A DNA stretch of 64,000 nt from CAZPUS01 sp964589825 (GTDB taxonomy: Bacteria > Fibrobacterota > Chitinivibrionia > Chitinivibrionales > WJKA01). The position numbers and the translations under genes are program-made. The notes beneath the pieces were generated by a model. It did not search any database. It saw nothing but the letters and a program-made list of their open reading frames with translations, and was not told the DNA's origin. Where the stretch lies: positions 1-64,000 of the forward strand of contig CAZPUS010000007.1 in the NCBI GenBank assembly GCA_964589825.1. The letters are read 5' to 3'. Each line of letters begins with the position of its first letter. The stretch's first letter is position 1. This document shows, in pieces, positions 1 to 9,500 of this stretch.

Positions 1-1
1 C

Positions 2-517
2 ATGACCTGCAAAGCACTGTTTCTCGACCGCGACGGAATTATCAACGAAGATCGCAGCTATCCGTACCTTCCCGAGCATATCGTATTTATCGATGCGGTG
101 TTCCCTTTATGTAAAAAGGCGATCGAGAAAGGATACGTAATCATCGTGATTACCAACCAGTCGGGTGTGGCACGCGGGTATTTTACCAAACAGCAGGTAA
201 ACGAATTACACGAGTGGATGACGGAACAATTCCGGTCCCGTGGTATCGCCATATCGGCATTCTATTATTGTCCGTATCACAAAGACGGTTCGGTTAAGGG
301 GTATGCTGAAGAGTCGCAGGATCGAAAGCCGAATCCCGGGATGATCCATCGTGCGCAAAAGGACTTCGGGCTCGATCTCTCTTTGTCGCTCATGATCGGC
401 GATAACGAATCGGACCGCATCCGGCATCCCGAACTGAAATCGCTTATTGTGAAAAGCAGATATGTACCGGATAATTACGACATAGCCACACTCGGAGAAG
501 CCGTACACTGGCTTTAG
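2..517 (+). CDS. gmhB: D-glycero-D-manno-heptose-1,7-bisphosphate 7-phosphatase (HAD family)
   Basis: This cytoplasmic HAD phosphatase would remove the C7 phosphate of heptose bisphosphate on the way to ADP-heptose for the LPS inner core. The 171-residue protein shows HAD motif I (DRDG, with D9 and D11), motif II T51 in ITNQSG, motif III K109 in RKPNPGM and motif IV GDNESD (133-138). The usual GmhB zinc loop is degraded: C90 and H93 remain, but the two later Cys that precede RKP are S105 and D107. The window begins one base before the ATG, so a longer N-terminus upstream cannot be excluded, though motif I at residue 9 fits this start. A family 9 heptosyltransferase lies at 15349-16353. A histidinol-phosphatase role is the main alternative. 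Confidence 0.85.
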   Translation: MTCKALFLDRDGIINEDRSYPYLPEHIVFIDAVFPLCKKAIEKGYVIIVITNQSGVARGYFTKQQVNELHEWMTEQFRSRGIAISAFYYCPYHKDGSVKGYAEESQDRKPNPGMIHRAQKDFGLDLSLSLMIGDNESDRIRHPELKSLIVKSRYVPDNYDIATLGEAVHWL

Positions 518-604
518 GCCGCGTTATGCAGCTGATCTTCGTACTGTGGAGATGTAAGCAAGTACCATCATTTTTTCCCGCCCCATTCAAAGAAGACACC
601 GTGT

Positions 605-1135
605 ATGTATTCATACGAACAGGGATTGCAACTTCTGCAGCGATTCGGAATGACGCAGAAACGCATCGATCATTCGCAGGCAGTGGCAGCATTCGCATGG
701 CAGCTTGCACGACAAATTCACGAGGCTCATCCGGATTTGCCCGTTAATCCGGACAAAGTACGTATCGGCGCACTGCTTCATGATATCGGACGCTGCAGAA
801 ACGATGAAGACCATCAGCGTGCATCGGAAAAAATGCTGAGGGAACTCGGTATGGAGGATATCGCGGCAATTGTGATGCATGGGCCCATCTATGAAATTGA
901 AAAACTGCGTGGCAATGACGATGCTACTCTTTTACCCGATACTATTGAAAACAAAATCGTCGCCTACGCCGATGCCAGGGTACGAAAAGAACCAATCACT
1001 CTGGCGCAACGATTTGCCGATCTTATGAAACGAAAAAAAGACAACCCTTTTCTGTGTGAAGCGATACGGCTGTCTCGCCCCCGTCTTGAACGAACCGAAA
1101 AAGAGTTATACGACTTGACACCACAACGCGGGTAA
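605..1135 (+). CDS. HD-domain phosphohydrolase
   Basis: A 176-residue single-domain HD protein. The metal-binding pattern is visible: H23 in RIDHS, the H59-D60 pair in LLHDIGR, H92 in IVMHGP and D123 in AYADAR. Such stand-alone HD proteins hydrolyse nucleotides or other phosphomonoesters; the substrate cannot be read from the sequence. It follows gmhB by 87 bases on the same strand and may share its transcript. No strong ribosome-binding site precedes the ATG, so the start is the least certain part. Confidence 0.75.
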   Translation: MYSYEQGLQLLQRFGMTQKRIDHSQAVAAFAWQLARQIHEAHPDLPVNPDKVRIGALLHDIGRCRNDEDHQRASEKMLRELGMEDIAAIVMHGPIYEIEKLRGNDDATLLPDTIENKIVAYADARVRKEPITLAQRFADLMKRKKDNPFLCEAIRLSRPRLERTEKELYDLTPQRG

Positions 1136-1201
1136 GCTATATTTATTACAATCTGAACCTTAATTGAGCGTGCAGATGGTATCACGACTGCACAGCTCTG
1201 A

Positions 1202-1585
1202 ATGTACCGACCTGTTTGCTTGATGCGATTGCGTATGTCATTTTTATTTTTTTCAGCCTCTGAAAAAACCACGCGAACCCTCTCTTTATTTCTGACTCCT
1301 ATGGCGTGTGTGGTTTTTATATACGGCATCGCAGCCCCCGCGTGTGCAAAACAGGACCAGATGAAGCGGCTTATATTCGAACAGCAGCAAATCCGTGGCA
1401 AAATCAGAAGGCCGCAACTGGTACTGATCAAGAGCGATCCGCGTCCTTCGTTCTCATCGATGCTCGGATCCAAGGGCCCTTCGGCAATACGTACACTCTC
1501 AGTTGGCAATGACCTTATAGAACATTCGCCTTACGACGGCCCGTTCGAATTCAGAAACAATGAAATACGCAACATCTCCCCTTGA
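1202..1585 (+). CDS. Secreted protein of unknown function
   Basis: I do not recognise the family. Of 127 residues, about 27-45 are hydrophobic and are followed by a plausible signal-peptidase site after ACA (47-49). The true start may be Met8 (1223) or Met12 (1235), as no ribosome-binding site is obvious. The mature part is short, basic and without cysteine, with a stretch reading QIRGKIRRPQLVLIKSDPRP. It lies upstream of the ExbB/ExbD operon on the same strand, separated by 354 bases, so a periplasmic accessory role there is possible but only inferred. Confidence 0.55.
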   Translation: MYRPVCLMRLRMSFLFFSASEKTTRTLSLFLTPMACVVFIYGIAAPACAKQDQMKRLIFEQQQIRGKIRRPQLVLIKSDPRPSFSSMLGSKGPSAIRTLSVGNDLIEHSPYDGPFEFRNNEIRNISP

Positions 1586-1939
1586 TGGCTCGATTCTACC
1601 CGGACGCAGGGGGGATCCGACTGCAGCGCCGCGCGTTCACACATGATACCCCGGAAGATTGCCATTACCCTCGGGGCTGTCGTGTTTTCTATGATCCTGA
1701 AAGGTGACGTACCTGTATAACGATCCGGGTTAGTAACATCAGTCGGAACCATCGTTTCATCGGACGCGGCTGTATACAACCATATTTGTGTACATAAGTG
1801 TGCCGGGGGAGTTTGTGTTACCATGTGCAATGTGCAAAGCAGTATTTTATTTAACTACATATTGTGCCAGTGTATTTTGTTACGTTAATTTCCGCCGGTA
1901 TGTGCCACTACATTTTTCACAAACAAAGCGAGGGAGAGA
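1586..1939 (+). other. Intergenic region upstream of the ExbB operon
   Basis: The 354 bases hold no convincing gene. The only candidate is a 25-codon frame at 1643-1720 reading as a short hydrophobic peptide (MIPRKIAITLGAVVFSMILK then GDVPV and stop), without a clear ribosome-binding site. The last 100 bases are AT-rich and probably carry the operon promoter. GAGGGAGAGA just before the ATG at 1940 is the ribosome-binding site of exbB1. I could not fix -35/-10 boxes with confidence. Confidence 0.4.
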
Positions 1940-2707
1940 ATGAATTTTTTACAACGGTATTTTCACTCTTTTAATCCTGCGGAGCCGGGATTCTTTTTCA
2001 TGTGGATACTCTTGTTTACGGGAGTATGCAGTCTCGCCATTGCCATCGAACGCATTATCTTTCTCATGCGGTATTCAGGCGGGAATAAAGAAGACTTTAT
2101 GAAGAAAATTCTTTCTCTTATTACGGAAAACAACAGTGAAAAAGCGATACAGGAATGCGACAAAAAGGGGAAAATGGCGCTTGCGCATGTGGTCAAGGCG
2201 GGTCTGCAGGAAACAAAAAGCGGTGCCGACCGCATTCGCAATACTATCGACGAGACCGTCCTGAAAATAGTACCGCTTCTGGAAAACAGAACCGGGTATC
2301 TGGCTACAATCGGCAATATTTCTACACTCATCGGTCTTATGGGTACGATCTACGGACTCATCCTTTCATTTGCCGCCGTGGGTAAGCCCGGGATTGACCC
2401 GGCCGAAAAGTCGACTCTTCTGGCACAGGGTATCGCCGCAGCAATGAACACGACATTCACCGGGCTGTTGATCGCTATCCCCACAATGGTGCTTTTCGCC
2501 GTACTCAGGGGAAAGACGCAGAAGCTGATAGACGAAATCGACGAATACTCGTTACGACTTGTCAACTCGCTCGTAGAGCAGTCGTATAAAACGCATAAGT
2601 ACCATATCAGCGCAGGCCAGCTTAAAGAAGGGGTCGGCCTGCATGTAACTCATAACAACATTAAAATTTTCACCGATAACAAACTCGTAAAAGAGATCAA
2701 CGTATAG
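1940..2707 (+). CDS. MotA/TolQ/ExbB-family proton-channel protein
   Basis: An inner-membrane subunit that would form a proton channel with ExbD-type partners and power a periplasmic or envelope task. The 255-residue protein has three predicted membrane segments (about 18-40, 122-148 and 164-190), a cytoplasmic domain between the first two, and the family signature ISTLIGLMGTIYGL (127-140) with a Thr-rich third helix (MNTTFTGLL). It opens the operon; the next gene starts 15 bases after its stop. The C-terminal tail after residue 215 is longer than in typical TolQ. The exact system (Tol, Exb or Agl-like) is judged from the neighbours, which point to an Agl/Glt-like machine. Confidence 0.88.
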   Translation: MNFLQRYFHSFNPAEPGFFFMWILLFTGVCSLAIAIERIIFLMRYSGGNKEDFMKKILSLITENNSEKAIQECDKKGKMALAHVVKAGLQETKSGADRIRNTIDETVLKIVPLLENRTGYLATIGNISTLIGLMGTIYGLILSFAAVGKPGIDPAEKSTLLAQGIAAAMNTTFTGLLIAIPTMVLFAVLRGKTQKLIDEIDEYSLRLVNSLVEQSYKTHKYHISAGQLKEGVGLHVTHNNIKIFTDNKLVKEINV

Positions 2708-2722
2708 CATCCGGTTTATTAC

Positions 2723-4039
2723 ATGAATGTTTTTACCGATCTTCTGCGCTCCTTTACTTTTCACAGTGACTCCGCGGCTTTCATGTGGGTACTGGCGTTA
2801 ATTGCCGCTGCCGCGGTTGCACTCATTATCGAACGGCTTCATTCCCTCAAAAAACGCCGCGATGTCGACAGTGCCGCGTTTACCGAACGTATCCGTGCAT
2901 TAATACGAGAACAGAATCTCACCGAAGCGTTTTCCATCTGTGCAAGCGCCGGGCCAAGGGCGCTGCCCCGTATCGTGGGCTCGGGTATAAAAATGGCGCA
3001 GCGCACCCCGCAAATGATCCGAACTGCTATGGAAGAAGAGACCGTACATATGGTTTCCGAACTCGAGAAACGTTCCGATCTTATCATGACCTGCGGGAAC
3101 ATTTCGACACTGGTGGGACTCATGGGAACGATTTACGGTCTGATCATATGCTTTGCCGCGGTTGCCAGCCCAGACGTCGCGGCCACCGAAAAGACGTCCC
3201 TGCTTGCATCCGGCATATCGACCGCGATGAATACGACACTTCTCGGACTGCTGATAAGTGTTCCGTGTGTATTCATATACTCCGTAATACGTACAAGAAC
3301 CGACGTGACGATCAGCGAAATCGACCGCTACGCCACATCTATTCTCAAAGACCTCAATCGCGAAGAGACAATCCAGAAGGGCTACAAGCTCTCCGGAAAA
3401 CGAATCAAGCAGGAGGTGGACACCGAACCGAATATCGCCCCCATGATGAATCTCATGGTCGTGCTTATTCCTCTTCTTCTCAGCTCTGCAGAATTTGTCA
3501 AACTGGGCGCAATCGACCTCAAACTTCCTGAAAAGGGGGGCGGCAGCGGTAGTACCGGGCAGGAGAGTACACAAAAAGAAAAAAATGCCAAACTCAACCT
3601 CGGCGTCGTGATTACCGACGAGGGCTTTACACTTGCACATTATTTTATGAACAAAGACAGTAGTGCAACGTCGAAAAAACCTGATAAATCGAGCGCTGAT
3701 ATCCCGCGAACTCCTTCAGGAAAATACGATTACACCCAACTGAACAAGCAACTCGCAACGATAAAAAAGAAAGCTCTTTACCAACTGCTTTCTTCGGTGT
3801 ATCCTTCCATACCCGAAAACGCCACACTCCTTCAGCTTTACAATGGATACCAGAAGCGCGATCTCGAAAATGTCAGGGCGTTTTCTGATCATGAACAGAT
3901 CAAAATTATTGCCGAGAGAGATATCGAATATAAAACCGTTGTGCAGGTAATGGATGCAGCACGCGGCGTCACCTTTACCAATGGTAACGTGACCATGTTC
4001 CCCGAAGTTTCACTCGGAGGTGGAATAAAAAGTGAATAA
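2723..4039 (+). CDS. ExbB-ExbD fusion protein with Asn in place of the ExbD proton-path Asp
   Basis: One continuous 438-residue frame carries two proteins that are normally separate. Residues 1-215 are a full ExbB/TolQ unit with three membrane segments and the signature ISTLVGLMGTIYGL (127-140). Residues 235-438 are an ExbD/TolR unit: a membrane segment starting NIAPMMNLMVVLIPLLL (237-253), a Gly/Ser-rich linker and a periplasmic domain. In ExbD, TolR and AglQ the position after the P-x-x of this helix is a conserved Asp needed for proton flow; here it is N243. The next gene begins inside this one (8-base overlap) and keeps the Asp. A frameshift or assembly join is unlikely, since the frame is open throughout and both halves align well. 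Confidence 0.87.
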   Translation: MNVFTDLLRSFTFHSDSAAFMWVLALIAAAAVALIIERLHSLKKRRDVDSAAFTERIRALIREQNLTEAFSICASAGPRALPRIVGSGIKMAQRTPQMIRTAMEEETVHMVSELEKRSDLIMTCGNISTLVGLMGTIYGLIICFAAVASPDVAATEKTSLLASGISTAMNTTLLGLLISVPCVFIYSVIRTRTDVTISEIDRYATSILKDLNREETIQKGYKLSGKRIKQEVDTEPNIAPMMNLMVVLIPLLLSSAEFVKLGAIDLKLPEKGGGSGSTGQESTQKEKNAKLNLGVVITDEGFTLAHYFMNKDSSATSKKPDKSSADIPRTPSGKYDYTQLNKQLATIKKKALYQLLSSVYPSIPENATLLQLYNGYQKRDLENVRAFSDHEQIKIIAERDIEYKTVVQVMDAARGVTFTNGNVTMFPEVSLGGGIKSE

Positions 4040-4535
4040 TCCGCGTCAAAAGCGACAGGCTCGCAAATCCCGCGGAAGCGGAGAAGTCAAACTTAACATT
4101 ACGTCGATGATGGATATGTTTACCATCATACTGGTGTTTCTGCTTAAAAGCTACTCTACGCAGGGACAGATCGTCACGCCGGCCAAAAGCCTCGAGCTTC
4201 CGACGTCTACCGTGCAACAGCCCGCCGCCCAGGCGCTGCAGCTGATGATTTCCCAAAAGAGCATCACTGTGGAAGATAAAATCGTCGTCGACAGCCAACA
4301 GTATCAGAAAGTAAAAACACAGACCGACTACCTCATTACGCCACTTCATAATGTGTTAAAAAAATATGCAGAGGAAGCACGTAAGTTCTCTGCGCAGACA
4401 AAAGACGATTTCTCGGGGAAAATCACCGTCCAGGGAGACGTGCATATTCCCTATCGTGTGCTTACCCGTGTGATGTACACCTGCGGTCAGGCAGGTTATC
4501 CGAAAATCAATCTGCTGGTATACAGGAAAAACTGA
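4032..4535 (+). CDS. ExbD/TolR-family protein
   Basis: A 167-residue single-pass inner-membrane protein of the ExbD/TolR type. It has a basic N-terminus, a membrane helix at about 22-41 that begins NITSMMDMF, with the proton-path Asp at D28, and a periplasmic domain. The start is GTG at 4032, with GGAGGTGG eight bases upstream inside the end of the preceding gene; the two frames overlap by 8 bases. Its stop overlaps the ATG of the next gene (TGATG), so the four proteins are probably made in coupled amounts. It is expected to pair with both ExbB units and to be the active proton carrier, because the fused ExbD has Asn there. Confidence 0.87.
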   Translation: MNNPRQKRQARKSRGSGEVKLNITSMMDMFTIILVFLLKSYSTQGQIVTPAKSLELPTSTVQQPAAQALQLMISQKSITVEDKIVVDSQQYQKVKTQTDYLITPLHNVLKKYAEEARKFSAQTKDDFSGKITVQGDVHIPYRVLTRVMYTCGQAGYPKINLLVYRKN

Positions 4536-5614
4536 TGGATGTAAACCGTACCGGAATATTTTATACCGATCAGTCTGCCCAGTCGGCTTCGGCAAAGGGG
4601 TTTCCAAAAGATCTTCGATCCAGTCCCTTTGCCAATGCCGATATGCGGTTTATGGGCCTGCTGATCGGTTTGTTTATTTTTTTCGGTTCCATCACGCTTG
4701 CTCTTTCGTTACGAGAAATACCCGAGCAGACCGATGAAAAGCAGATTTCAAAAATTCAGGAACGATACGCGCAGCTGGTACTCAATCAACCCAAACCAAA
4801 GCCGAAACCTGAAAAAGAACCCCCCAAAACCTCTCAACGGCAAAAAGAGACGGCTCAGCAGGAGGAAAAAGATCAAAAACCGGAAAAAGAAAAATCTCCC
4901 CCCAAAAAAGAGAGTGTCGTCGAAAAGCGCAAGCGACGTGCCCAGAGTCGGGACGCACGCAAAAAAGAGCGTGAAGAAATCGCCAAACAGGTCCAGAGTG
5001 CCGGCATATTCAAAGCGATTACAAGTTCCGGCGGCGGCGGAAGCTCCTCAGGTATTACCGATGTACTTGGCGCCGGCGGCGGTGCGGATGACTTGAACGA
5101 TCTTCAGGTCTCGAGCGGGTCATTCACCTCGGCGCCAAACCAGCCCGAAAAGCTGCAGAAAAAAGGATCGCGAAGCTCAAGCAGGGATCTTGTACGCACC
5201 GATCCATCGGCTGCATCAAAAGTAACGCAGAAACGGGTTGCTTCGTCGGGAGATATCGCCAAGGCACAGGTAAGTGGTCAGGCGGAGCAGGTCTCTTCAC
5301 AGAGCGGTCAGGATGTGGGAGGCTCGGGCAAACAGTGTATCAATCAGACAATGCGTCGACTCGGGATGCGTCTGAAACGCGTCTATGAACACTGGCTGAA
5401 GCGGGATCCTTCGCTGTCCGGACTTATCAAGATAAAATTCGTGATTTTGCCCTCCGGAAAACCGGCAAATATCACTATACAGAGCTCAACGAGCGGAAAT
5501 GCGCGTTTCGATCAAAATATTCTGCGGTATATGAAACGTGTGGACTTCTCATCGTGTGGCATTCAGGAACGTATTGAAATCGTATATCCGTTCGCATTTG
5601 AAAGTCAAAAATAG
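4535..5614 (+). CDS. AgmX/TonB-like energy-transducing protein
   Basis: A 359-residue protein with TonB-like layout. It has a cytoplasmic N-terminus, one membrane helix at about 38-58, a Pro/Lys/Glu-rich spacer (85-150), a Gly/Ser-rich region (165-265) and a C-terminal domain (about 268-359) that resembles the AgmX/PglI and TonB C-terminal folds. That domain starts at a Cys (CINQTMRRLGMRLKRVYEHW) and has a second Cys near its end (DFSSCGIQ), which could form a disulfide. In this family the protein transmits the force from ExbB/ExbD to the envelope. It is translationally coupled to exbD through a TGATG overlap. Confidence 0.8.
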   Translation: MDVNRTGIFYTDQSAQSASAKGFPKDLRSSPFANADMRFMGLLIGLFIFFGSITLALSLREIPEQTDEKQISKIQERYAQLVLNQPKPKPKPEKEPPKTSQRQKETAQQEEKDQKPEKEKSPPKKESVVEKRKRRAQSRDARKKEREEIAKQVQSAGIFKAITSSGGGGSSSGITDVLGAGGGADDLNDLQVSSGSFTSAPNQPEKLQKKGSRSSSRDLVRTDPSAASKVTQKRVASSGDIAKAQVSGQAEQVSSQSGQDVGGSGKQCINQTMRRLGMRLKRVYEHWLKRDPSLSGLIKIKFVILPSGKPANITIQSSTSGNARFDQNILRYMKRVDFSSCGIQERIEIVYPFAFESQK

Positions 5615-5632
5615 CTGCACAGGAGAGAACCC

Positions 5633-5998
5633 ATGAATGAGTATGAACAAAAGCGAAAAGCTGAACGTATCGAACACATCAATCTTCCCCAGCAGGAGAG
5701 AAGGATTTACGACCTCAGCGCAACCGGACTGTCGGTTTTTCACGACACTAAACTGGCCCGGGATTCACACGTCGATCTCACCATTAACGAACTCAGCGTA
5801 ACGGCACGTGTGGTTTATGCCAACGCAGAAGGTAGCGGCTATCGTGTGGGGATGGAGTTTGTGGGGTTAAATGAAGAAATGCGTGCACAAATGCAGGCTG
5901 CTGTCGAAAAATACGCAAGGGGTGTTCCGGTCAGGTATTCTCTGAATACAGCGAGCACAGGGAATACAGGGAAACCGAACGATTCTTCATCCAGGTAA
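5633..5998 (+). CDS. PilZ-domain protein, predicted c-di-GMP receptor
   Basis: A 121-residue single PilZ domain. Both parts of the c-di-GMP binding signature are present: RKAER (8-12, the RxxxR motif) and DLSATG (27-32, the DxSxxG motif). The region between them is short. The ribosome-binding site AGGAGAG precedes the ATG. The gene lies 18 bases after the AgmX-like gene in the same operon, so the second messenger probably tunes the proton-driven complex. Two GGDEF proteins are encoded in the same window at 24885-26021 and 61671-62642. Confidence 0.83.
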   Translation: MNEYEQKRKAERIEHINLPQQERRIYDLSATGLSVFHDTKLARDSHVDLTINELSVTARVVYANAEGSGYRVGMEFVGLNEEMRAQMQAAVEKYARGVPVRYSLNTASTGNTGKPNDSSSR

Positions 5999-6015
5999 CC
6001 GTGTAACGATCCATA

Positions 6016-6561
6016 ATGAAACATGTGCTACAGGGCATAACTATTATAGTGATATGCGCGTTTCTTGCGGCAGCCGGATTATTTTTTCTTAGAAACAATT
6101 CCGGCATTATCCCCGGCTCGCCCCCGCGTTCTTCTGTGTCCGCTGTGGATGACACCATTCGTACCATACACTTCAGTGCCAGAGAAATTCAGAAAAAAAA
6201 ACCGGCGAAAAACAACGAGCCGTCGAAAAAACCAGCTCCATTCGTAAGCGATTCAGCAATTTTCCCTGTACGAATTCGAAATATCCAGTGCAAAGTAGGC
6301 GAAACTAATACTATTTTTGTAATGTTTTCCCTCAATGTGAAGGTTGCAACTTTAGAGGAGAAAAAGAGACTGCTGCGACACCGCGATGTGATACGCGGCT
6401 GCGCCTACAAAAAAATGTCGCACATCTGCGCACGCGAGTTTTCCCTGCATAAAGCGGAAGCCATCCTTGCCGGAATAGTCGATTCTCTGCTTCCCGCCAG
6501 CGATATTTCGCGTGTTGAATGCTCACACAGCATCGTTTCCCGTTCACCCCACACGTTCTGA
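6016..6561 (+). CDS. Membrane-anchored FliL-like protein
   Basis: A 181-residue protein with a membrane anchor at about 6-25, a Lys/Pro-rich spacer (58-75) and a compact domain at about 95-175. The domain resembles FliL, the flagellar stator-associated protein, in layout: a hydrophobic beta strand (FVMFSLNVKVAT), an EEKKRLLRHRDVIRG helix and a final strand SRVECSHSIV. The similarity is by eye and weak. Position at the end of the ExbB/ExbD-PilZ operon supports a stator-linked role. The secA ATG follows 10 bases after its stop. Confidence 0.5.
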   Translation: MKHVLQGITIIVICAFLAAAGLFFLRNNSGIIPGSPPRSSVSAVDDTIRTIHFSAREIQKKKPAKNNEPSKKPAPFVSDSAIFPVRIRNIQCKVGETNTIFVMFSLNVKVATLEEKKRLLRHRDVIRGCAYKKMSHICAREFSLHKAEAILAGIVDSLLPASDISRVECSHSIVSRSPHTF

Positions 6562-6571
6562 GCGTTATTGT

Positions 6572-9500
6572 ATGAAATTATTATCTATATTGAGCCGCAT
6601 ATTTGGCTCCAAAGAAGAAAAAGATGTCAAACAACTCTGGCCTGTTGTCGAACAGGTAAACAGCCGGCGGGAATCTGTCGCCGCGCTTACCGATGAACAA
6701 CTGCAGCAAAAAACGCCCGAATTCAAACAGCGACTCTCCGACGGTGCGACCCTCGACGATCTGCTGCCCGAAGCGTTCGCCGTTGTGCGCGAAGCGACAC
6801 ATCGCGTACTCGGAGAAAAACGCATGGTCTACGATCCGATACGTGGCGAGCATATCCCGTTTATGGCCCATTTCGACGTACAGATCATGGGCGGAATCGT
6901 ACTGCATCAGGGCAAAATCGCCGAAATGAAGACCGGTGAAGGGAAAACACAGGTTGCCGTTCTGGCCGCATACCTCAATGCGCTGAGCGGAAAAGGTGTG
7001 CATATCGTTACCGTAAACGATTATCTGGCACGTCGTGACAGTGAATGGATGGGGAAGGTTTATTCTTTTCTGGGACTCACGGTGGGCTGCCTCGATAAAA
7101 CCGAACCCTCGACTCCCCAGCGAAGAGAAGCATATCAGTGTGATGTAGTATTCGGCACAAACAATGAGTTCGGATTCGATTATCTGAGAGACAACATGGC
7201 CTCCTCGCCCGAGCAATGCGTACAGCGCGAGCTCAATTTCGCCATTGTCGACGAGGTGGATAACGTGCTTATCGACGAAGCGCGCACACCGCTTATTATC
7301 TCCGGGCCTGCGACTAAATCGAATCAGGAATATGAACAGCTCAAACCGCGCGTACAGCGTATAGTAAATGCACAGAATAAGCTGATATCTTCTCTTGTAA
7401 AGGAAGCAAAGGAGTTGCTGGGCAAAGGTGACGAACATGCCTACGAAGCGGGTAGAAAACTTCTGATCGTTCAAAAAGGCGCGCCAAAGAACAAGAGCCT
7501 TGCGGAACTTGCCAAGGAACCCGGCGTCGGAAAGCTGATAAAATCGGTCGAAGCGGATTACCTTCGAGAAAAAAAGCTGCATGAGATAAACGAGGAGCTT
7601 TACTACACGATAGATGAATCGGGCCACAGTGCGGATCTATCCGAAAAGGGGCGTGAGCTTATTGCAGGCAATCAGCCCGATTTTTTCGTGGTTCCCAACC
7701 TTGCCGAAGAAATCGGGGCGATCGAAAACGACGACACGCTCTCTGCACAGGAAAAAGCCAGGAAAAAAGAAAAAGTTCACCGCGCACACGCGGAAGCATC
7801 GGAGCGCATTCACTCCATCAGCCAGCTTCTGCGCGCCTTTTCGCTCTTTGAACGCGATGTGGACTACGTAGTACAGGAAGGGCAGGTTCTGATCGTGGAT
7901 GAATTTACCGGTCGTATTCTCCATGGCAGGCGCTACAGCGAAGGGCTTCACCAGGCACTGGAGGCCAAGGAATCGGTAAAAGTGGCGGGAGAAAATCAGA
8001 CACTTGCCACGATTACCTTTCAGAATTTTTTCAAGCTTTACAACAAAGTCTCCGGCATGACCGGTACTGCAGCCACCGAAGCGGGAGAGTTTAATGAAAT
8101 ATACAAACTCGATGTCGTCATCATTCCCACCCACCGGCCGATGGTCCGCCAGGATAACGACGATCTGATTTATAAAACCCAGCGGGAAAAATACGAAGCC
8201 ATTGCGGATGAGATAAAATCATATCACGAAAACGGAAATCCGGTGCTCGTGGGAACCACCTCGATCGAAAAATCGGAACGTATAAGTCAGCTTCTTACCC
8301 GTAAAGGCATTCAGCACGAAGTACTCAATGCCAAAAATCACGCGCGTGAGGCACATATTGTCTCCCAGGCGGGCCGTATCGGATCGGTCACCATTGCGAC
8401 AAACATGGCGGGCCGTGGAACCGACATCGTGCTTGGAGGTAACTTTACCGCGATGGCGGACGACAAACTCCTGAAAGAGGGCATCGAACCGGACGAAGTA
8501 AGAATGCCGGAGAAGAAAAAACGGTATGCAAAGCTTGCCGAAGAACTCGAGCAGGAACACAAAAAGGTCGTCGATGCCGGCGGATTACACATCGTGGGAA
8601 CCGAACGACACGAATCCCGACGCATTGACAACCAGCTTCGCGGAAGAGCGGGAAGGCAGGGTGACCCGGGCTCTTCACGTTTTTTCCTATCCCTCGACGA
8701 TGACCTCATGCGGATTTTCGGCTCTGGCCGTATTGCAACGATGATGGACAAACTCGGGGTGGAAGAGGGTGAAGTCATATCGCACCCCATTGTCAGCAGA
8801 TCGATTCAGAATGCGCAGAAAAAAGTGGAGGGGCGCAACTTCGAACAGCGCAAACATCTGAAAGAATATGATGATGTAATGAATTATCAGCGCAGTGAAA
8901 TTTACTCACTTCGTCAGAAGGTGGTAACGGGAGATTCCACAAAAGATGAGATATTCGAACAGATCGCCGCATATCTCGAAGATACGATTTACTCCTATAC
9001 CTCCAACAGCAGTTACCCGGAAGAGTGGAAACTGAAGGAGCTGGCAGAGGATCTTCAGATCACCTGCGGTATAGTGATTTCGGATATACAGGAATCGATC
9101 TCCGAATATAATCAGGAGACCCTCTTTGATGCATTATGGAAAAAAGTACAGGCCCGATACGAAGAACGTGAGCGTCATTTCGGCGAGGAGCTTATGCGAC
9201 AGGTTGAACGCAGCGTGCTTCTCATGGTTATAGACAATCTGTGGAAAGACCATCTTTACGAAATGGACCACCTCAAAGAAGGTGTGCAGTACCGTGCATT
9301 CGGTCAAAAAAACCCGCTGTACGAATACCAGCGGGAAGCGTTGCAGATTTTCGAACAGCTGCGTAAAAACATCTCGAAGCAAACGACCTCATCCATTTTT
9401 CGCGTGGAAGCATCTCTTCAGGAAGAAGATGTGATGGGACTTGAAAACGCTCGAACTACGCATGCTGAATTCGATGTCTATACAAGCGACTCCGAAGCAT

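Noticed and set aside
6581..7627. Long open frame on the minus strand opposite secA
   Set aside because: It lies wholly inside secA, has no ribosome-binding site or domain, and its length reflects the codon pattern of the real gene.
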